From assembly GCF_002117105.1 (NCBI RefSeq), contig NZ_CP019343.1:1922001-1986000 (forward strand): a stretch of 64,000 nucleotides of DNA, read 5' to 3'. The stretch comes from Oceanicoccus sagamiensis (GTDB taxonomy: Bacteria > Pseudomonadota > Gammaproteobacteria > Pseudomonadales > Dasaniaceae). Shown here piece after piece: positions 42,989 through 51,999 of the stretch. Every line of letters begins with the position of its first letter. The stretch's first letter is position 1. The notes below the pieces were generated by a model, which saw only the letters and a program-made list of their open reading frames with translations, was not told where the DNA came from and searched no databases. A program made the position numbers and the translations under genes.

Positions 42989-43116
42989 TTACATCGGTGA
43001 CCCTTAGCATCTCAGCTAGCAGCTAAAGTTGCCTGAGGGCTGGTTATTAATTGTAGGGTATTACTACCACTGCTATGATGGATTAAATCCTGGGATATCT
43101 AGAGAGGAATCTAATA

Positions 43117-44232
43117 ATGTCCTTATCCACCTGTCGAATTATTGTTTCCGTTTGTGCAGCCCTTGTTCTTAGTGGCTGTGGTAATGACGTTGTTGAAGAC
43201 GTCGAAGTACCGGTACGGCCAGTTAAAATCTTTAAGGTCTCGGGTGATAGCTCGACGGCGGTGAGAAGTTTTCCCGGTGTGATTGATGCGTCGCAAAGAG
43301 CCGAATTGGCCTTTCGTGTTCCCGGCACCGTAGAGAAAATTTATGTTAAAGAGGGTGATCAGGTTAAGCGCGGCCAGCTATTGGCCGAGCTGGATGATGC
43401 CGACTATGCGATAACCGTACAGGACAAGAAGGCCACTGCCGAAAAAGATGAGCGGAACTTTAAGCGGGGCCAGGAGTTGATTGTCGATGGCAATATCTCC
43501 CGAATGGACTTCGACCGGATGGAGGCGTCGATGAAAACCTCCGCTGCCGCATTGGCATTGGCCGAGCAAAATCTGGCCTATACCCAGTTAAAGGCCCCTT
43601 TTGATGGTCGAGTAGCCGTACGCTCTATTGAAAATTTTGAAGAGGTGGCGGCCAAGCAGGAAGTGATGCGCTTGCAAGATGAAAACGAATTGGAGGTGAA
43701 GGTATCTTTACCGGAGTCGCTGGTTCGCAGTATTAGAAAAACCGGCGAGGTGGCCGCGCGTGATGCCGTGACCTCTTATGCCGTGTTCGAGGGCAATGGC
43801 GGCACCCAATTCCCGTTGGCGATTAAAGAGTTGTCCTCCAAGGCTGACCCGCAAACCCAGACTTTTTCCGTAACGCTCTCCATGGCGTCCCCTTCGGAGT
43901 TTCCTGTATTACCGGGTATGACCACAACGGTATCCATGGACTTCTCGAAAATTATCAATGTGGATATTGTGCATTGGATACCCGCCCGTGCAGTGGTTGC
44001 CGAAAGCGATTTGAATGCACAAATCTGGATTCTTGATCCAGCGTCTATGACCGTTAAAAGCCGCAAAGTCACCATTGGTCGTATGTCAGGTTCTAAGATT
44101 GAAATCAAACAGGGCCTGATCGGCGGTGAAGAAATTATCAGTGTTGGCGCCTCTTACCTTGCCGAAGATATGAAAGTGACTCGAATGATTCAGTCTGAGC
44201 AGGCCGTCCCCCGTGCCGATGATCCGGTGTAG
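43117..44232 (+). CDS. RND efflux membrane fusion protein (periplasmic adaptor), lipoprotein
   Basis: A 371-residue adaptor linking an inner-membrane RND pump to an outer-membrane channel. The leader ends in LSGC (Cys21), a canonical lipobox. ELAFRVPGTVEKIYVKEGDQVKRGQLLAELDD is the first lipoyl half, a helical hairpin follows (about 85-130), then LAYTQLKAPFDGRVAVR is the second lipoyl half, and beta-barrel/membrane-proximal domains run to the end. It precedes the pump gene by 60 bases. AGAGAGGA lies 8 bases before the ATG. No TolC homologue is in the window. The substrate is unknown. Confidence 0.92.
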   Translation: MSLSTCRIIVSVCAALVLSGCGNDVVEDVEVPVRPVKIFKVSGDSSTAVRSFPGVIDASQRAELAFRVPGTVEKIYVKEGDQVKRGQLLAELDDADYAITVQDKKATAEKDERNFKRGQELIVDGNISRMDFDRMEASMKTSAAALALAEQNLAYTQLKAPFDGRVAVRSIENFEEVAAKQEVMRLQDENELEVKVSLPESLVRSIRKTGEVAARDAVTSYAVFEGNGGTQFPLAIKELSSKADPQTQTFSVTLSMASPSEFPVLPGMTTTVSMDFSKIINVDIVHWIPARAVVAESDLNAQIWILDPASMTVKSRKVTIGRMSGSKIEIKQGLIGGEEIISVGASYLAEDMKVTRMIQSEQAVPRADDPV

Positions 44233-44292
44233 TTGTTCTAACTTAATAACGCTTTATTAAAATAAACGACCGGCACTCAATAGGATAAAAAC

Positions 44293-46860
44293 ATGAATAT
44301 CGGAGAATTTTCGGTTCATAGCAAAGTCATTTCCTGGTTGTTAATCATTATTATGGTTGGCGGTGGGTTACTGGCCTTTGACGGTATGGGCAAACTGGAA
44401 GACCCAGAGTTTACAATTAAGCTTGCCAAAGTCATTACCACCTACCCTGGCGCAACCGCCGAAGAAGTTCAGGAAGAGGTGACCTACCATATTGAAGATG
44501 CCATCCAGAAAATGGAGCAGGTGAAATGGATAAAAATGTCGGTTTCCCGCCCCGGTGTTTCGGATATCACTATTGAGTTTAAAGATAAATACCGCAAGGC
44601 AGATTTTCCGAATATCTTTGATGAGCTGCGCAGAAAAATTGCCGATGTAAAACCTAATCTGCCACCGGGCGCGAATGACCCGATGGTGATTGATGACTTT
44701 GGTGATGTTTACGGTATCTATGCCGTTATTACCGGCGAAGGTTATACCTGGCGTGATTTATGGGATACCGCCGACCGCTTGAAAAAACAATTGGTACAGG
44801 TCGACGGTGTGCGCAAAGTGGTGATCGATGGGGCGCAGCGGGAAGTGGTCTATGTTGATATTTCACGCACTCGCATCGCTGAATTGGGTATATCACCCCG
44901 GTCATTAGTCAATGTGCTGAAGTCACAAAACGTTGTGGTCAATGCGGGTAATGTCAGTGTCGGTGATGATTATCTGCGGATTAGCCCAAGCGGTGACTTT
45001 AAGTCGGTGCAGGAAATGGGCGATGTATTGATCAGCTCAGATCAGCGACAACTGATTTTCCTGCGTGATATTGCCACCATTACCCGCGCCTATCAGGAAG
45101 TGCCGGGGAAAATGTATTACGTCAATGGTGCACCGGGTTTGACCATGGGTATCTCTATGCTCAGTGGCCAAAATGTGGTGCAAGTTGGCGAGCGTTTGCA
45201 AGAGCTTGGGCAGGAACAACAAACGATTATCCCTATCGGTATGAAGTTCGATATGGTGTATAACCAGCCGGTAGAAGTCGATAACTCAGTGAGTGGCTTT
45301 ATTATGAGCGTGGCTCAGGCAGTGGGTATTGTTATTGCCGTGCTGCTGCTATTTATGGGTTTGCGAGTCGGTATTATTATCGGCACGGTATTATTAATTA
45401 CTGTGGCCGGCACCATATTTTTTATGGACTTATTTGCTATCGATCTACAGCGTATTTCGCTGGGTGCTCTGGTTATTGCTTTGGGTATGTTAGTGGATAA
45501 TGCGATTGTGGTTGCCGAAGGCATGTTGGTAAGGATGCAAGCGGGCATGGGGGCAGCTAAAGCTGCCGGTGAGGCGGTCGGTAAAACTATCTGGGCATTA
45601 TTGGGTGGTACAGTGATTGGTATTCTGGCCTTCTCTGCGATTGGTTTATCCCCCGATTCGACGGGCGAATTTGCCAGCTCGTTATTTTATGTCATCTTAA
45701 TTTCATTGGCGCTATCCTGGATTACGGCGATTAGTTCAACGCCACTGCTGTGTGCATTACTGCTCAAAGTGGGTGACGACAGCGGTGAAAAGGCAGACCC
45801 CTACGGCGGTAAATTCTTTTTATTATTTAGAGGCTTTGTAGCAAAAGCTATTGATAATCGCTGGGTCACCATCGGTGGTGTGGTTGGTCTTTTTGTTATT
45901 GCTGTGATTGGTTTTGGCAATGTTAAAAGCGGTTTTTTCCCGGATTCCAATACGCCCATATTTTTTGTTGATGTCTGGGAGCCTGAAGGTACCGATATCC
46001 GAACCACCCGTGAAGACACCTTAAAAATCAGCGAATATATCCGCAGCCTGCCGGGAGTGGTACAAACGACTTCCGTTATTGGCGGGCCGCATCAGCGCTT
46101 TACCCTGGTGTATGACTCCAAAGAATCTTCCCGTGCCTATGCGCAGATCATTGTGCAAACAGAAAACCGAGAGCAAATAAAAGAAGTATGGGATAAAACC
46201 GATCATTTTATGCGCACGGAATTGCCCTGGACTGATCCTATTATCAAGGCCCTGCGAATCGGCCCGGGTAGAGACAGTAAAATTGAAGCCCGCTTCCACG
46301 GCCCTGAAGCCCATGTGCTAAGGCGCTTATCGGAAGAAGCCAAAGCGATTATGCGTGAGGATTCAGAAGCCAAAGAAATTCGTGATGATTGGCGAGAGCC
46401 GGTCAAAGTGGTGACTCCGATATTTAATGAGCAAGTTGGCCGGCAGCTGGGTATTACCCGTGAAGAATTGGGTGCTGCCTTGCAGTTTGCCTTTGAAGGC
46501 TCGCCGGTAGGTACTTACCGCGATGGTATTCGCCTGCTGCCTATTTATATGCGTGCGCCTGAAGATGAGCGTGGCGATATTAATAACTTAAGGGATATTC
46601 AGGTTTGGAGCCCAGTATTAAATCAATCGGTACCTGTTTCACAGGTGGTCTCCGGCTTTGATACCCAATGGGAGAATGCGGTTGTTCGTGGCCGGGATAG
46701 AATAAAAACCATTATTACTTCCTGTAACCCGACGGGAGAACTAGCTGGCCCGTTATTTGATCGGCTCAAAGCGAAAATTGAAGCGATGGATTTACCCCCG
46801 GTTATAGTATTTCCTGGGGGGGGGAATATGAAGATTCAGCCAAGGCGCAGGCGGGTTTAG
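44293..46860 (+). CDS. RND efflux pump, main part (frameshifted, N-terminal 835 residues)
   Basis: An inner-membrane proton-driven pump of the AcrB/HAE family. Recognisable are the first helix with SVHSKVISWLLIIIMVGGGL, the pore-domain TYPGATAEEVQEEVTYHIEDAI, PPGANDPMVIDDFGDVYG, the TM4 charged motif ALGMLVDNAIVVAEGM (proton-relay Asp-Asn/Asp region) and helices to about 560, then the second periplasmic loop. The frame stays homologous up to DLPP (46799), after which it reads VIVFPGGGNMKIQ and stops. Restoring one base in CCCCC (46795-46799) would rejoin it to the next frame, giving about 1014 residues, normal for the family. Either a sequence error or a real lesion. Confidence 0.88.
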   Translation: MNIGEFSVHSKVISWLLIIIMVGGGLLAFDGMGKLEDPEFTIKLAKVITTYPGATAEEVQEEVTYHIEDAIQKMEQVKWIKMSVSRPGVSDITIEFKDKYRKADFPNIFDELRRKIADVKPNLPPGANDPMVIDDFGDVYGIYAVITGEGYTWRDLWDTADRLKKQLVQVDGVRKVVIDGAQREVVYVDISRTRIAELGISPRSLVNVLKSQNVVVNAGNVSVGDDYLRISPSGDFKSVQEMGDVLISSDQRQLIFLRDIATITRAYQEVPGKMYYVNGAPGLTMGISMLSGQNVVQVGERLQELGQEQQTIIPIGMKFDMVYNQPVEVDNSVSGFIMSVAQAVGIVIAVLLLFMGLRVGIIIGTVLLITVAGTIFFMDLFAIDLQRISLGALVIALGMLVDNAIVVAEGMLVRMQAGMGAAKAAGEAVGKTIWALLGGTVIGILAFSAIGLSPDSTGEFASSLFYVILISLALSWITAISSTPLLCALLLKVGDDSGEKADPYGGKFFLLFRGFVAKAIDNRWVTIGGVVGLFVIAVIGFGNVKSGFFPDSNTPIFFVDVWEPEGTDIRTTREDTLKISEYIRSLPGVVQTTSVIGGPHQRFTLVYDSKESSRAYAQIIVQTENREQIKEVWDKTDHFMRTELPWTDPIIKALRIGPGRDSKIEARFHGPEAHVLRRLSEEAKAIMREDSEAKEIRDDWREPVKVVTPIFNEQVGRQLGITREELGAALQFAFEGSPVGTYRDGIRLLPIYMRAPEDERGDINNLRDIQVWSPVLNQSVPVSQVVSGFDTQWENAVVRGRDRIKTIITSCNPTGELAGPLFDRLKAKIEAMDLPPVIVFPGGGNMKIQPRRRRV

Positions 46861-46868
46861 CCGGTGCA

Positions 46869-47336
46869 TTGCCGACCGGATTTTTGTTAATGATACTCAC
46901 CAGTATTTTCCTGTTTGGTAAAGTGCGGCAGCCCACCATTATTTGGCTGACGGTACCGCTGGCGGTTATTGGTGTGACGGCCGGATTGTTGGCCACCAAT
47001 GGTGCCTTTGACTTTATGTCGCTGTTAGGGGCTTTATCTCTGGTCGGCCTATTAATTAAAAATGCGATTGTATTGATTGAAGAAATCGATCAGCAAATAG
47101 AAACCGGTAAAGACCCCTATGAAGCCATTCTGGATTCGGCGGTAACCCGTTTAAGGCCGGTAGTCCTCGCCGCCGCAACCACTATCCTCGGGCTTATTCC
47201 TCTGCTTAAAGATGTGTTTTTTGTCAATATGTCGATTACTGTGATGGCAGGTCTGGGCTTTGCCACGCTGCTGACGTTAATCATTGTACCGACGCTGTAT
47301 GCGGTGTTGTTTAAGATTAAGCGCAGTGAAGCCTAA
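46869..47336 (+). CDS. RND efflux pump, C-terminal part (downstream of frameshift)
   Basis: The remaining 155 or more residues of the pump: helices 9-12 with LPTGFLLMILTSIFLFGKVRQP, VPLAVIGVTAGLL, MSLLGALSLVGLLIKNAIVLIEEID and TILGLIPLLKD, ending LIIVPTLYAVLFKI. Homology in this frame extends back to 46800 (GYSISWGGEYEDSAKAQAGLAGA), exactly where the upstream frame loses it, and there is no ribosome site at the nominal TTG start 46869. It is therefore not an independent gene. On its own it could not form a pump. Confidence 0.75.
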   Translation: MPTGFLLMILTSIFLFGKVRQPTIIWLTVPLAVIGVTAGLLATNGAFDFMSLLGALSLVGLLIKNAIVLIEEIDQQIETGKDPYEAILDSAVTRLRPVVLAAATTILGLIPLLKDVFFVNMSITVMAGLGFATLLTLIIVPTLYAVLFKIKRSEA

Positions 47337-47473
47337 TAATCCTGACTAAAGCTGCCGGGGTTTAAGACTACGCGCCCAGATACGGTTGGGGAATTCCCCG
47401 GCTGCTTCATCGTCCTTTATAGGCAGGGCGCTCGTGAAAACCCCTACCCTGGCATCACGTTTCACCGTTCACC

Positions 47474-47544
47474 GTAGGGTGGATTATAATCCACCGGTAT
47501 AGGGTAACTGATGGCTGGGCCTGGTGGATTATAATCCACCCTAG
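47474..47544. repeat. dispersed palindromic element, copy 4
   Basis: Left arm 47474-47495 is identical to the other copies. The right arm 47523-47544 matches except the last base (CTAG for CTAC). The 27-base centre differs from the others. It lies in the gap after the RND pump. Confidence 0.85.
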
Positions 47545-47592
47545 GATACTGGTTTCAACAAACTTGAAAGAATACGTGATCTTAGGCAGAGA

Positions 47593-47656
47593 GGGGACTG
47601 TTTTAAGGGGCGCCAAAATGCAGGGAGGACGACTGCGGGATGTTAGAACCGTCCCC
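47593..47656. repeat. 64-base element with inverted GGGGAC ends
   Basis: GGGGACTGTTTTAA (47593-47606) and TTAGAACCGTCCCC (47643-47656) are inverted complements at 12 of 14 positions and enclose 36 bases. GGGGAC-type ends resemble those flanking REP-associated (IS200-like) transposase genes, so this may be a non-autonomous remnant. There is no coding content. Confidence 0.45.
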
Positions 47657-47893
47657 TGCAAACAGACACCTTGCTGCCGGACGCTTATTAAAATTCATAC
47701 CCCAAAAGCACCAAGCTCGACCTACCTCAAGTGATAAAAGAGCCACACCCAAAATAGGCAGCATTTATGAAACTAGAGTGAGGATATAAATCCCATACCT
47801 CCTGTCAAAGCCACCAAGGCTATTAATTAGGTGAAATCAGCGCAGTACTTATGGCACACTGTGCCTCTGCGTAAATTATCAGGGAGTAGAGTT

Positions 47894-48448
47894 ATGAAAC
47901 GTTTTGTCCCCAGTCTTATTCTGAGTGTGTTTTTTCTTGGCCTAGGCGCCTGTAGCAGCAATACCACCATTGAGAGCGACCTTGGTATCGACGGAGCACC
48001 GGCCTGGGTTAATGAAGGTACTCAGGCGGTAGACAACGACGATGGTCAATTACTGCATGGTGTGGGCATGGCACCGCCAATGGGCGATACATCCCTGCAA
48101 AAAAGCGCAGCGGATAACCGCGCCCGCGCTGAGATTGCCCGTATTTTGCAAACCTATGTCGATAGCACCTTAAATGATTATACCGCCAGTGTTGGCGATA
48201 GCGCCGAGTTGAATATAGAGCGTGAGATTCGTACGGCCACCAAACTGGCGATTAGCGGCTCCCGTATTCTCGGTCATTGGAAGCATGAAGAAACCGGCGA
48301 TATCTATGCTTTTGCGGAGTTAAGTATTGAGGCCATGGACGAATTAATTGCCAAGGCTGACAACCTGAGCAGCGCGTTTAAACAATATTATGATGACAAT
48401 AACAAAGCCAATTTTGACCGCTTTGTTGAAACCACTACGCAACAATAA
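47894..48448 (+). CDS. LPP20-family lipoprotein
   Basis: A 184-residue envelope lipoprotein. The leader MKRFVPSLILSVFFLGLGAC ends in a lipobox (LGAC). The body, PAWVNEG followed by LHGVGMAPP, NRARAEIARILQTYVDSTLNDY and GSRILGHWKHEETGDIYAFAEL, matches the LPP20/COG3018-type fold named for a Helicobacter surface antigen. ATG 47894 has AGGGAG 7 bases upstream; an open frame from 47831 lacks a signal peptide. First of five consecutive lipoprotein genes. A related protein is encoded at 50378. Confidence 0.82.
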   Translation: MKRFVPSLILSVFFLGLGACSSNTTIESDLGIDGAPAWVNEGTQAVDNDDGQLLHGVGMAPPMGDTSLQKSAADNRARAEIARILQTYVDSTLNDYTASVGDSAELNIEREIRTATKLAISGSRILGHWKHEETGDIYAFAELSIEAMDELIAKADNLSSAFKQYYDDNNKANFDRFVETTTQQ

Positions 48449-48475
48449 GAGCCAATAATTTCAGAGGAAAACGCC

Positions 48476-49075
48476 ATGCTCAAGAGTATTCAATATGGTT
48501 TGATCGTTGCCGCAGTCATTTTGCTTAGCGCCTGTGGTACTACCGTTAAACGCATCGATGCCGATGAAACCGTTGACCTTAGCGGTGCCTGGAATGATAG
48601 CGACTCCCGTATGGTAGCGGAAGAAATGATCCAGGATTCACTGTCCAGACCCTGGATATCACAATTTTCCGCCTCATCAGGTCGTCCGCCAGCGGTGATT
48701 GTGGGTACTGTTCGCAACCTTAGCCACGAACATATTAATGTGAATACCTTTGTTGCAGATATGAGCCGCTCATTAGTTAATTCCGGTCAGGTTGATTTTG
48801 TGGCCTCAAGCAATGAGCGCAATGACATCCGTGAAGAACGCAAAGACCAGGACCTGAATGCGACCGAAGAAACACGCAATGCCGCAGGTCAGGAGCAGGG
48901 TGCTGACTTTATGCTGACCGGCCAGATTAATACCATTATTGATGTCGAAGGCAAACAGCAGGTACGTTACTATCAGGTTGACCTGACGATGGTCAGCATG
49001 GCCAATAACCGTAAGGTATGGCTGGGGCAAAAGAAAATCAAAAAATTAGTCAAAAATGGCAAGTTGCGTTACTAA
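48476..49075 (+). CDS. lpoB: LpoB-family penicillin-binding protein activator
   Basis: A 199-residue outer-membrane lipoprotein (lipobox LLSAC). The segments DLSGAWNDSDSRMVAEEMI, RPPAVIVGTVRNLSHEHINVNTFVADMSRSL, GQEQGADFMLTGQINTIID and YQVDLTMVSMANNRKVWLGQKKIKK match LpoB/COG3417. In E. coli LpoB reaches through the peptidoglycan to stimulate PBP1B. Here the usual long disordered linker after the lipid anchor is very short. AGAGGA lies 7 bases before the ATG. Sits 27 bases after the LPP20 gene. Confidence 0.85.
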   Translation: MLKSIQYGLIVAAVILLSACGTTVKRIDADETVDLSGAWNDSDSRMVAEEMIQDSLSRPWISQFSASSGRPPAVIVGTVRNLSHEHINVNTFVADMSRSLVNSGQVDFVASSNERNDIREERKDQDLNATEETRNAAGQEQGADFMLTGQINTIIDVEGKQQVRYYQVDLTMVSMANNRKVWLGQKKIKKLVKNGKLRY

Positions 49076-49109
49076 ATAAAAGTACCGGCTCTGGACGGAT
49101 TCAAACTAC

Positions 49110-50363
49110 GTGCTTGCCCCCGCCTTGTCTATAAAACTGGCTGTGCTGGTTCTGTTGATACCGCTGTCAGGCTGTGTCACCCAGCACAAAATCAACTCTC
49201 TGGCTGAAAGTCTGCAAACGGCTGGTGCAGATACCACTCTGGCTGCCGTAGAAAAAATTAAACCCAATGGCCGAGACCGCGCCCAGTATTTATTAAATCG
49301 CGGCACCCTTTATCGCTTGAGTGGCAACCTTGCAGCCAGCACCCAGGATTTAGAATCGGCCAAATCTATTATGCGCGCATTGCAAGCCAGCAGTGTGACT
49401 GAAAATATAGCGGCATTAACGATTAATGAAACGCTGCGCAGTTATGCCGGTACACCCAGCGAGCGTGTATTAGTTCATACTGTATTGGCTTATAACTACT
49501 TGCAGCAAAATGATCTGGAGGGTGCCAGAGTTGAAATGCTACAGGCGGATATTACCATGCGGGAAGTTGCCGATGGTGACAAGCTGCGGGGGCAGTTAGC
49601 CTCCAGTCATTTTTTAGCGGGATTGATTTATGAGCTTAACGGCGAGTGGGACAATGCCATGATTAGCTATCGCAATAGTGCCGAGATACTGGACCAGCGT
49701 AAGCAGCCGATTCCTGATGCAGTGCAGAAAAGTTTATTGCAAACCAGTATGCGCCAGGGCTTAAAAGAAGAGTACCAGCGTTATAGCCAGCGCTTTTCCC
49801 GCAGCGCCAAGCCGCTGGCTGATGGCGAAAAAGAACTGATCGTATTTTACTCTGACGGTATTGTCAGTCATAAACGGCAGCGGACAATCTCAGTGTATAG
49901 TTTTGAGTTAAAGCAGCAAATCACCTTATCGGTGCCTTATTATACCGCGAGTAATTATTTTGCTCGGCCGCTGATACTCTCTGTGGCCGGGCAAAACCTG
50001 CGCACCGGATTGATTGAGGATCTGGAAGTACTGGCCCGAAATGATTTTAAAGATGAAATCCCCGCCATAACTGCTGCCGCGACAGCGCGGGTGGTTGCCA
50101 AATACCAAATAGTAGAAAAGATGCGCAGAGAGCAGGGGGATTCAGTGGCCGTCTTATTTAACCTGGCATCAACCATTGCCGAACAGGCGGACTTACGCAG
50201 CTGGAATATGTTACCTTCATCGATACAAGTGGCCAGAATTCGTATTGCCCCTGAGGTTGATCTGGATGAAATTGATTTAACCGCTGGCCTTAATGCGGGT
50301 GAATTATTGCAATTTAACCAGGGTAATACCTTATTACTGCTGGCCAACAGTGTTGGGCACTAG
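49110..50363 (+). CDS. COG3014-type TPR lipoprotein
   Basis: A 417-residue envelope protein: leader KLAVLVLLIPLSGC with a canonical lipobox, then TPR-like helices (YLLNRGTLYRLSGNLAASTQDLESA, VLAYNYLQQNDLEGARVEMLQA, GLIYELNGEWDNAMISYRNSAEIL) over about 30-200. A conserved C-terminal half of strands and helices follows (ISVYSFELKQQITLSVPYY, then LPSSIQVARI). It resembles an uncharacterised family commonly found next to LpoB/LPP20 genes. The start is taken as GTG 49110, with GGACGGA upstream at a long spacing; a nearby TTG is possible. Function unknown. Confidence 0.75.
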   Translation: MLAPALSIKLAVLVLLIPLSGCVTQHKINSLAESLQTAGADTTLAAVEKIKPNGRDRAQYLLNRGTLYRLSGNLAASTQDLESAKSIMRALQASSVTENIAALTINETLRSYAGTPSERVLVHTVLAYNYLQQNDLEGARVEMLQADITMREVADGDKLRGQLASSHFLAGLIYELNGEWDNAMISYRNSAEILDQRKQPIPDAVQKSLLQTSMRQGLKEEYQRYSQRFSRSAKPLADGEKELIVFYSDGIVSHKRQRTISVYSFELKQQITLSVPYYTASNYFARPLILSVAGQNLRTGLIEDLEVLARNDFKDEIPAITAAATARVVAKYQIVEKMRREQGDSVAVLFNLASTIAEQADLRSWNMLPSSIQVARIRIAPEVDLDEIDLTAGLNAGELLQFNQGNTLLLLANSVGH

Positions 50364-50377
50364 AGAAAGGATGAGCT

Positions 50378-51358
50378 ATGAACAGACTAACGGTTTACTT
50401 ATTGATTGTCGCTTTGCTGGGTGCTTGTAGCACCAGCGATCAACAGCCTCAGTGGATTGATAATGCCGCGGTTGATTATCCAGCGGAAAAATACCTGACG
50501 GCCATTGGTGAAGCTGATAATCGCGAAACCGCCGCCGGTCGAGCCAGAGCCAATTTGGCGCAAATTTTTCAGGTGGCAATCAAGGATAATCAGCAGGATT
50601 TTTCCCAGGCAATTGTCAACAACTCTCAGGGGCAGTCAACAAGCGATAACCAATTGCGCGTTGCTCGCTTTGTTAATACGCAAGCGCAACAGGTATTAGA
50701 GGGTACGGATATTGTTAGCTATTGGGAATCACCAGAGGGCAAAGTGTTTAGTCTGGCGCTGCTGGATAAGGCGGCAGCCAGTCGGCGCTTTAGGGAAAGT
50801 ATTCGCGATGCCGATAGAAAAACCCGTGAGCTGATTGAGTACGCCAGTAATCAGGCACCCAATCCGGTAGCGGCATTGCGGGCACTGGAAGAAGCGCGCC
50901 TTAGCCAGCTTGAACGGGACAATAGCCATCGAAACCTCATGGTCACTGCGGGCAAAGGTATTAACAGCCCATACAGTAGCGATGAAGTTACAGCACTTAT
51001 TCGCAATGCCCTATCGACATTGCAGTTTGCTATTAGCGCTGATGATTCGCAAATACAAAGTGAGCTGGGCAATGCCGCGGCCAGTTTGGGCGTCCAATTA
51101 GTGCCCGCGTCGGTGTATCAGCTAAGCAGTACGTTGGATACCGAGCCCTTACAACAAAAACAGGGCTGGTGGTGGATTCGAGGTTCGCTGGAGCTTGAGC
51201 TTCGTCAAGCTGAGGCTACCTTGGCTAAACAGCGTTGGCCGATAAAACAATCCAGTATGGAGGCGGGCATGGCACAGCAACGCCTGCGCGATACAGTGAA
51301 TAAAAAATTGCCAAGCTATCTGTACCAGATGCTAACGGCAACCCCTGTTAATCAATGA
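50378..51358 (+). CDS. second LPP20-family lipoprotein
   Basis: A 326-residue lipoprotein (leader YLLIVALLGAC). The LPP20-like domain (about 25-150: PQWIDN, YLTAIGEADNRETAAGRARANLAQIFQVAI, VSYWESPEGKVFSLALLDK) shares its order of segments with the 184-residue protein at 47894. A C-terminal extension (about 155-326) adds helices and strands of unknown fold. AAAGGA lies 7 bases before the ATG. It follows the TPR gene by 14 bases and overlaps or abuts the next gene. Confidence 0.78.
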   Translation: MNRLTVYLLIVALLGACSTSDQQPQWIDNAAVDYPAEKYLTAIGEADNRETAAGRARANLAQIFQVAIKDNQQDFSQAIVNNSQGQSTSDNQLRVARFVNTQAQQVLEGTDIVSYWESPEGKVFSLALLDKAAASRRFRESIRDADRKTRELIEYASNQAPNPVAALRALEEARLSQLERDNSHRNLMVTAGKGINSPYSSDEVTALIRNALSTLQFAISADDSQIQSELGNAAASLGVQLVPASVYQLSSTLDTEPLQQKQGWWWIRGSLELELRQAEATLAKQRWPIKQSSMEAGMAQQRLRDTVNKKLPSYLYQMLTATPVNQ

Positions 51359-51372
51359 TAAAGGTTTTATCT

Positions 51373-51999
51373 ATGCGACAAATAATAATGGTTATAGCGG
51401 TCAGTCTACTAGCCGCTTGCGGTACCACCTCTGACATTACCGGAACATGGGTAGAGCCGAGTATTAAAGATAAAGACCTTGAAGGCGTATTAGTGGTTGC
51501 CGTGACCGAAGAGCGCGAGGCGCGGGTTAATTTTGAAGATGCCTATACCCAGGCGCTAAAAGAAAAAGGTGTCAGGGCCGTTGCCAGTCATACCCTGGTG
51601 CCCGGTAAACTGAATAAAACCAAAAAAGAGCAGGTGATTAATGCCGCTAAAAAATCCGATCTGGATACCATCCTGGTATCGCATTATGCCGGCACTATAG
51701 AAGAACCCGTATTTCATCAGGGAAGAAATTACTATGATGTGGTTCCCGCCTATGGCGGCTATGACTATGGTCGATTTGGTGGTTATTACGGCAGGGTTGT
51801 AAAAGTGGGCTCAAGCCCTGATGTCTGGACTAGCAATAAATTTGTGATTCTGGTTTCCGATCTGTATGAAACCGCCACTGAGGAGCCGCTCTGGCAAGCT
51901 ACCTCACAAACCGTTAACCCCGATGATAGAACAGAATTAAGAAATGCCATTATTACAGCCTTTGTTGGCCAAATGGAAAAACAGGGCTTAGTAAAATAA
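51373..51999 (+). CDS. DUF4136-like lipoprotein
   Basis: A 208-residue lipoprotein (leader MRQIIMVIAVSLLAAC). The body (TGTWVEPSIKDKDLEGVLVVAV, NFEDAYTQALKEKGVRAVASHTLVP, TILVSHYAG, ending WQATSQTVNP) resembles DUF4136 or GNA1162-like envelope proteins of unknown function. A Tyr/Gly-rich patch (YGGYDYGRFGGYYGR) is notable. ATG 51373 has AAAGG 9 bases upstream; an alternative ATG at 51355 overlaps the previous stop by 4 bases. Last of the five lipoprotein genes. Confidence 0.7.
   Translation: MRQIIMVIAVSLLAACGTTSDITGTWVEPSIKDKDLEGVLVVAVTEEREARVNFEDAYTQALKEKGVRAVASHTLVPGKLNKTKKEQVINAAKKSDLDTILVSHYAGTIEEPVFHQGRNYYDVVPAYGGYDYGRFGGYYGRVVKVGSSPDVWTSNKFVILVSDLYETATEEPLWQATSQTVNPDDRTELRNAIITAFVGQMEKQGLVK

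Larger units (their letters stand above)
47337..47893. other. 557-base intergenic region with two repeat elements
   Basis: No gene supported. It contains palindromic element copy 4 (47474-47544) and a 64-base element with 14-base imperfect inverted ends (47593-47656). The promoter of the downstream lipoprotein cluster should lie in about 47700-47890, but I see no clear -35/-10 pair. Confidence 0.5.

Noticed and set aside
46816-46824. Nine-G run as the cause of the RND pump frameshift
   Set aside because: The correct frame (ISWGGEYED) is already established before this run and reads through it in register, so the lesion is upstream at 46795-46799.
47455-47661. 68-residue minus-strand open frame after the RND pump
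   Set aside because: It is made of the palindromic element and the GGGGAC element; no ribosome site or domain.
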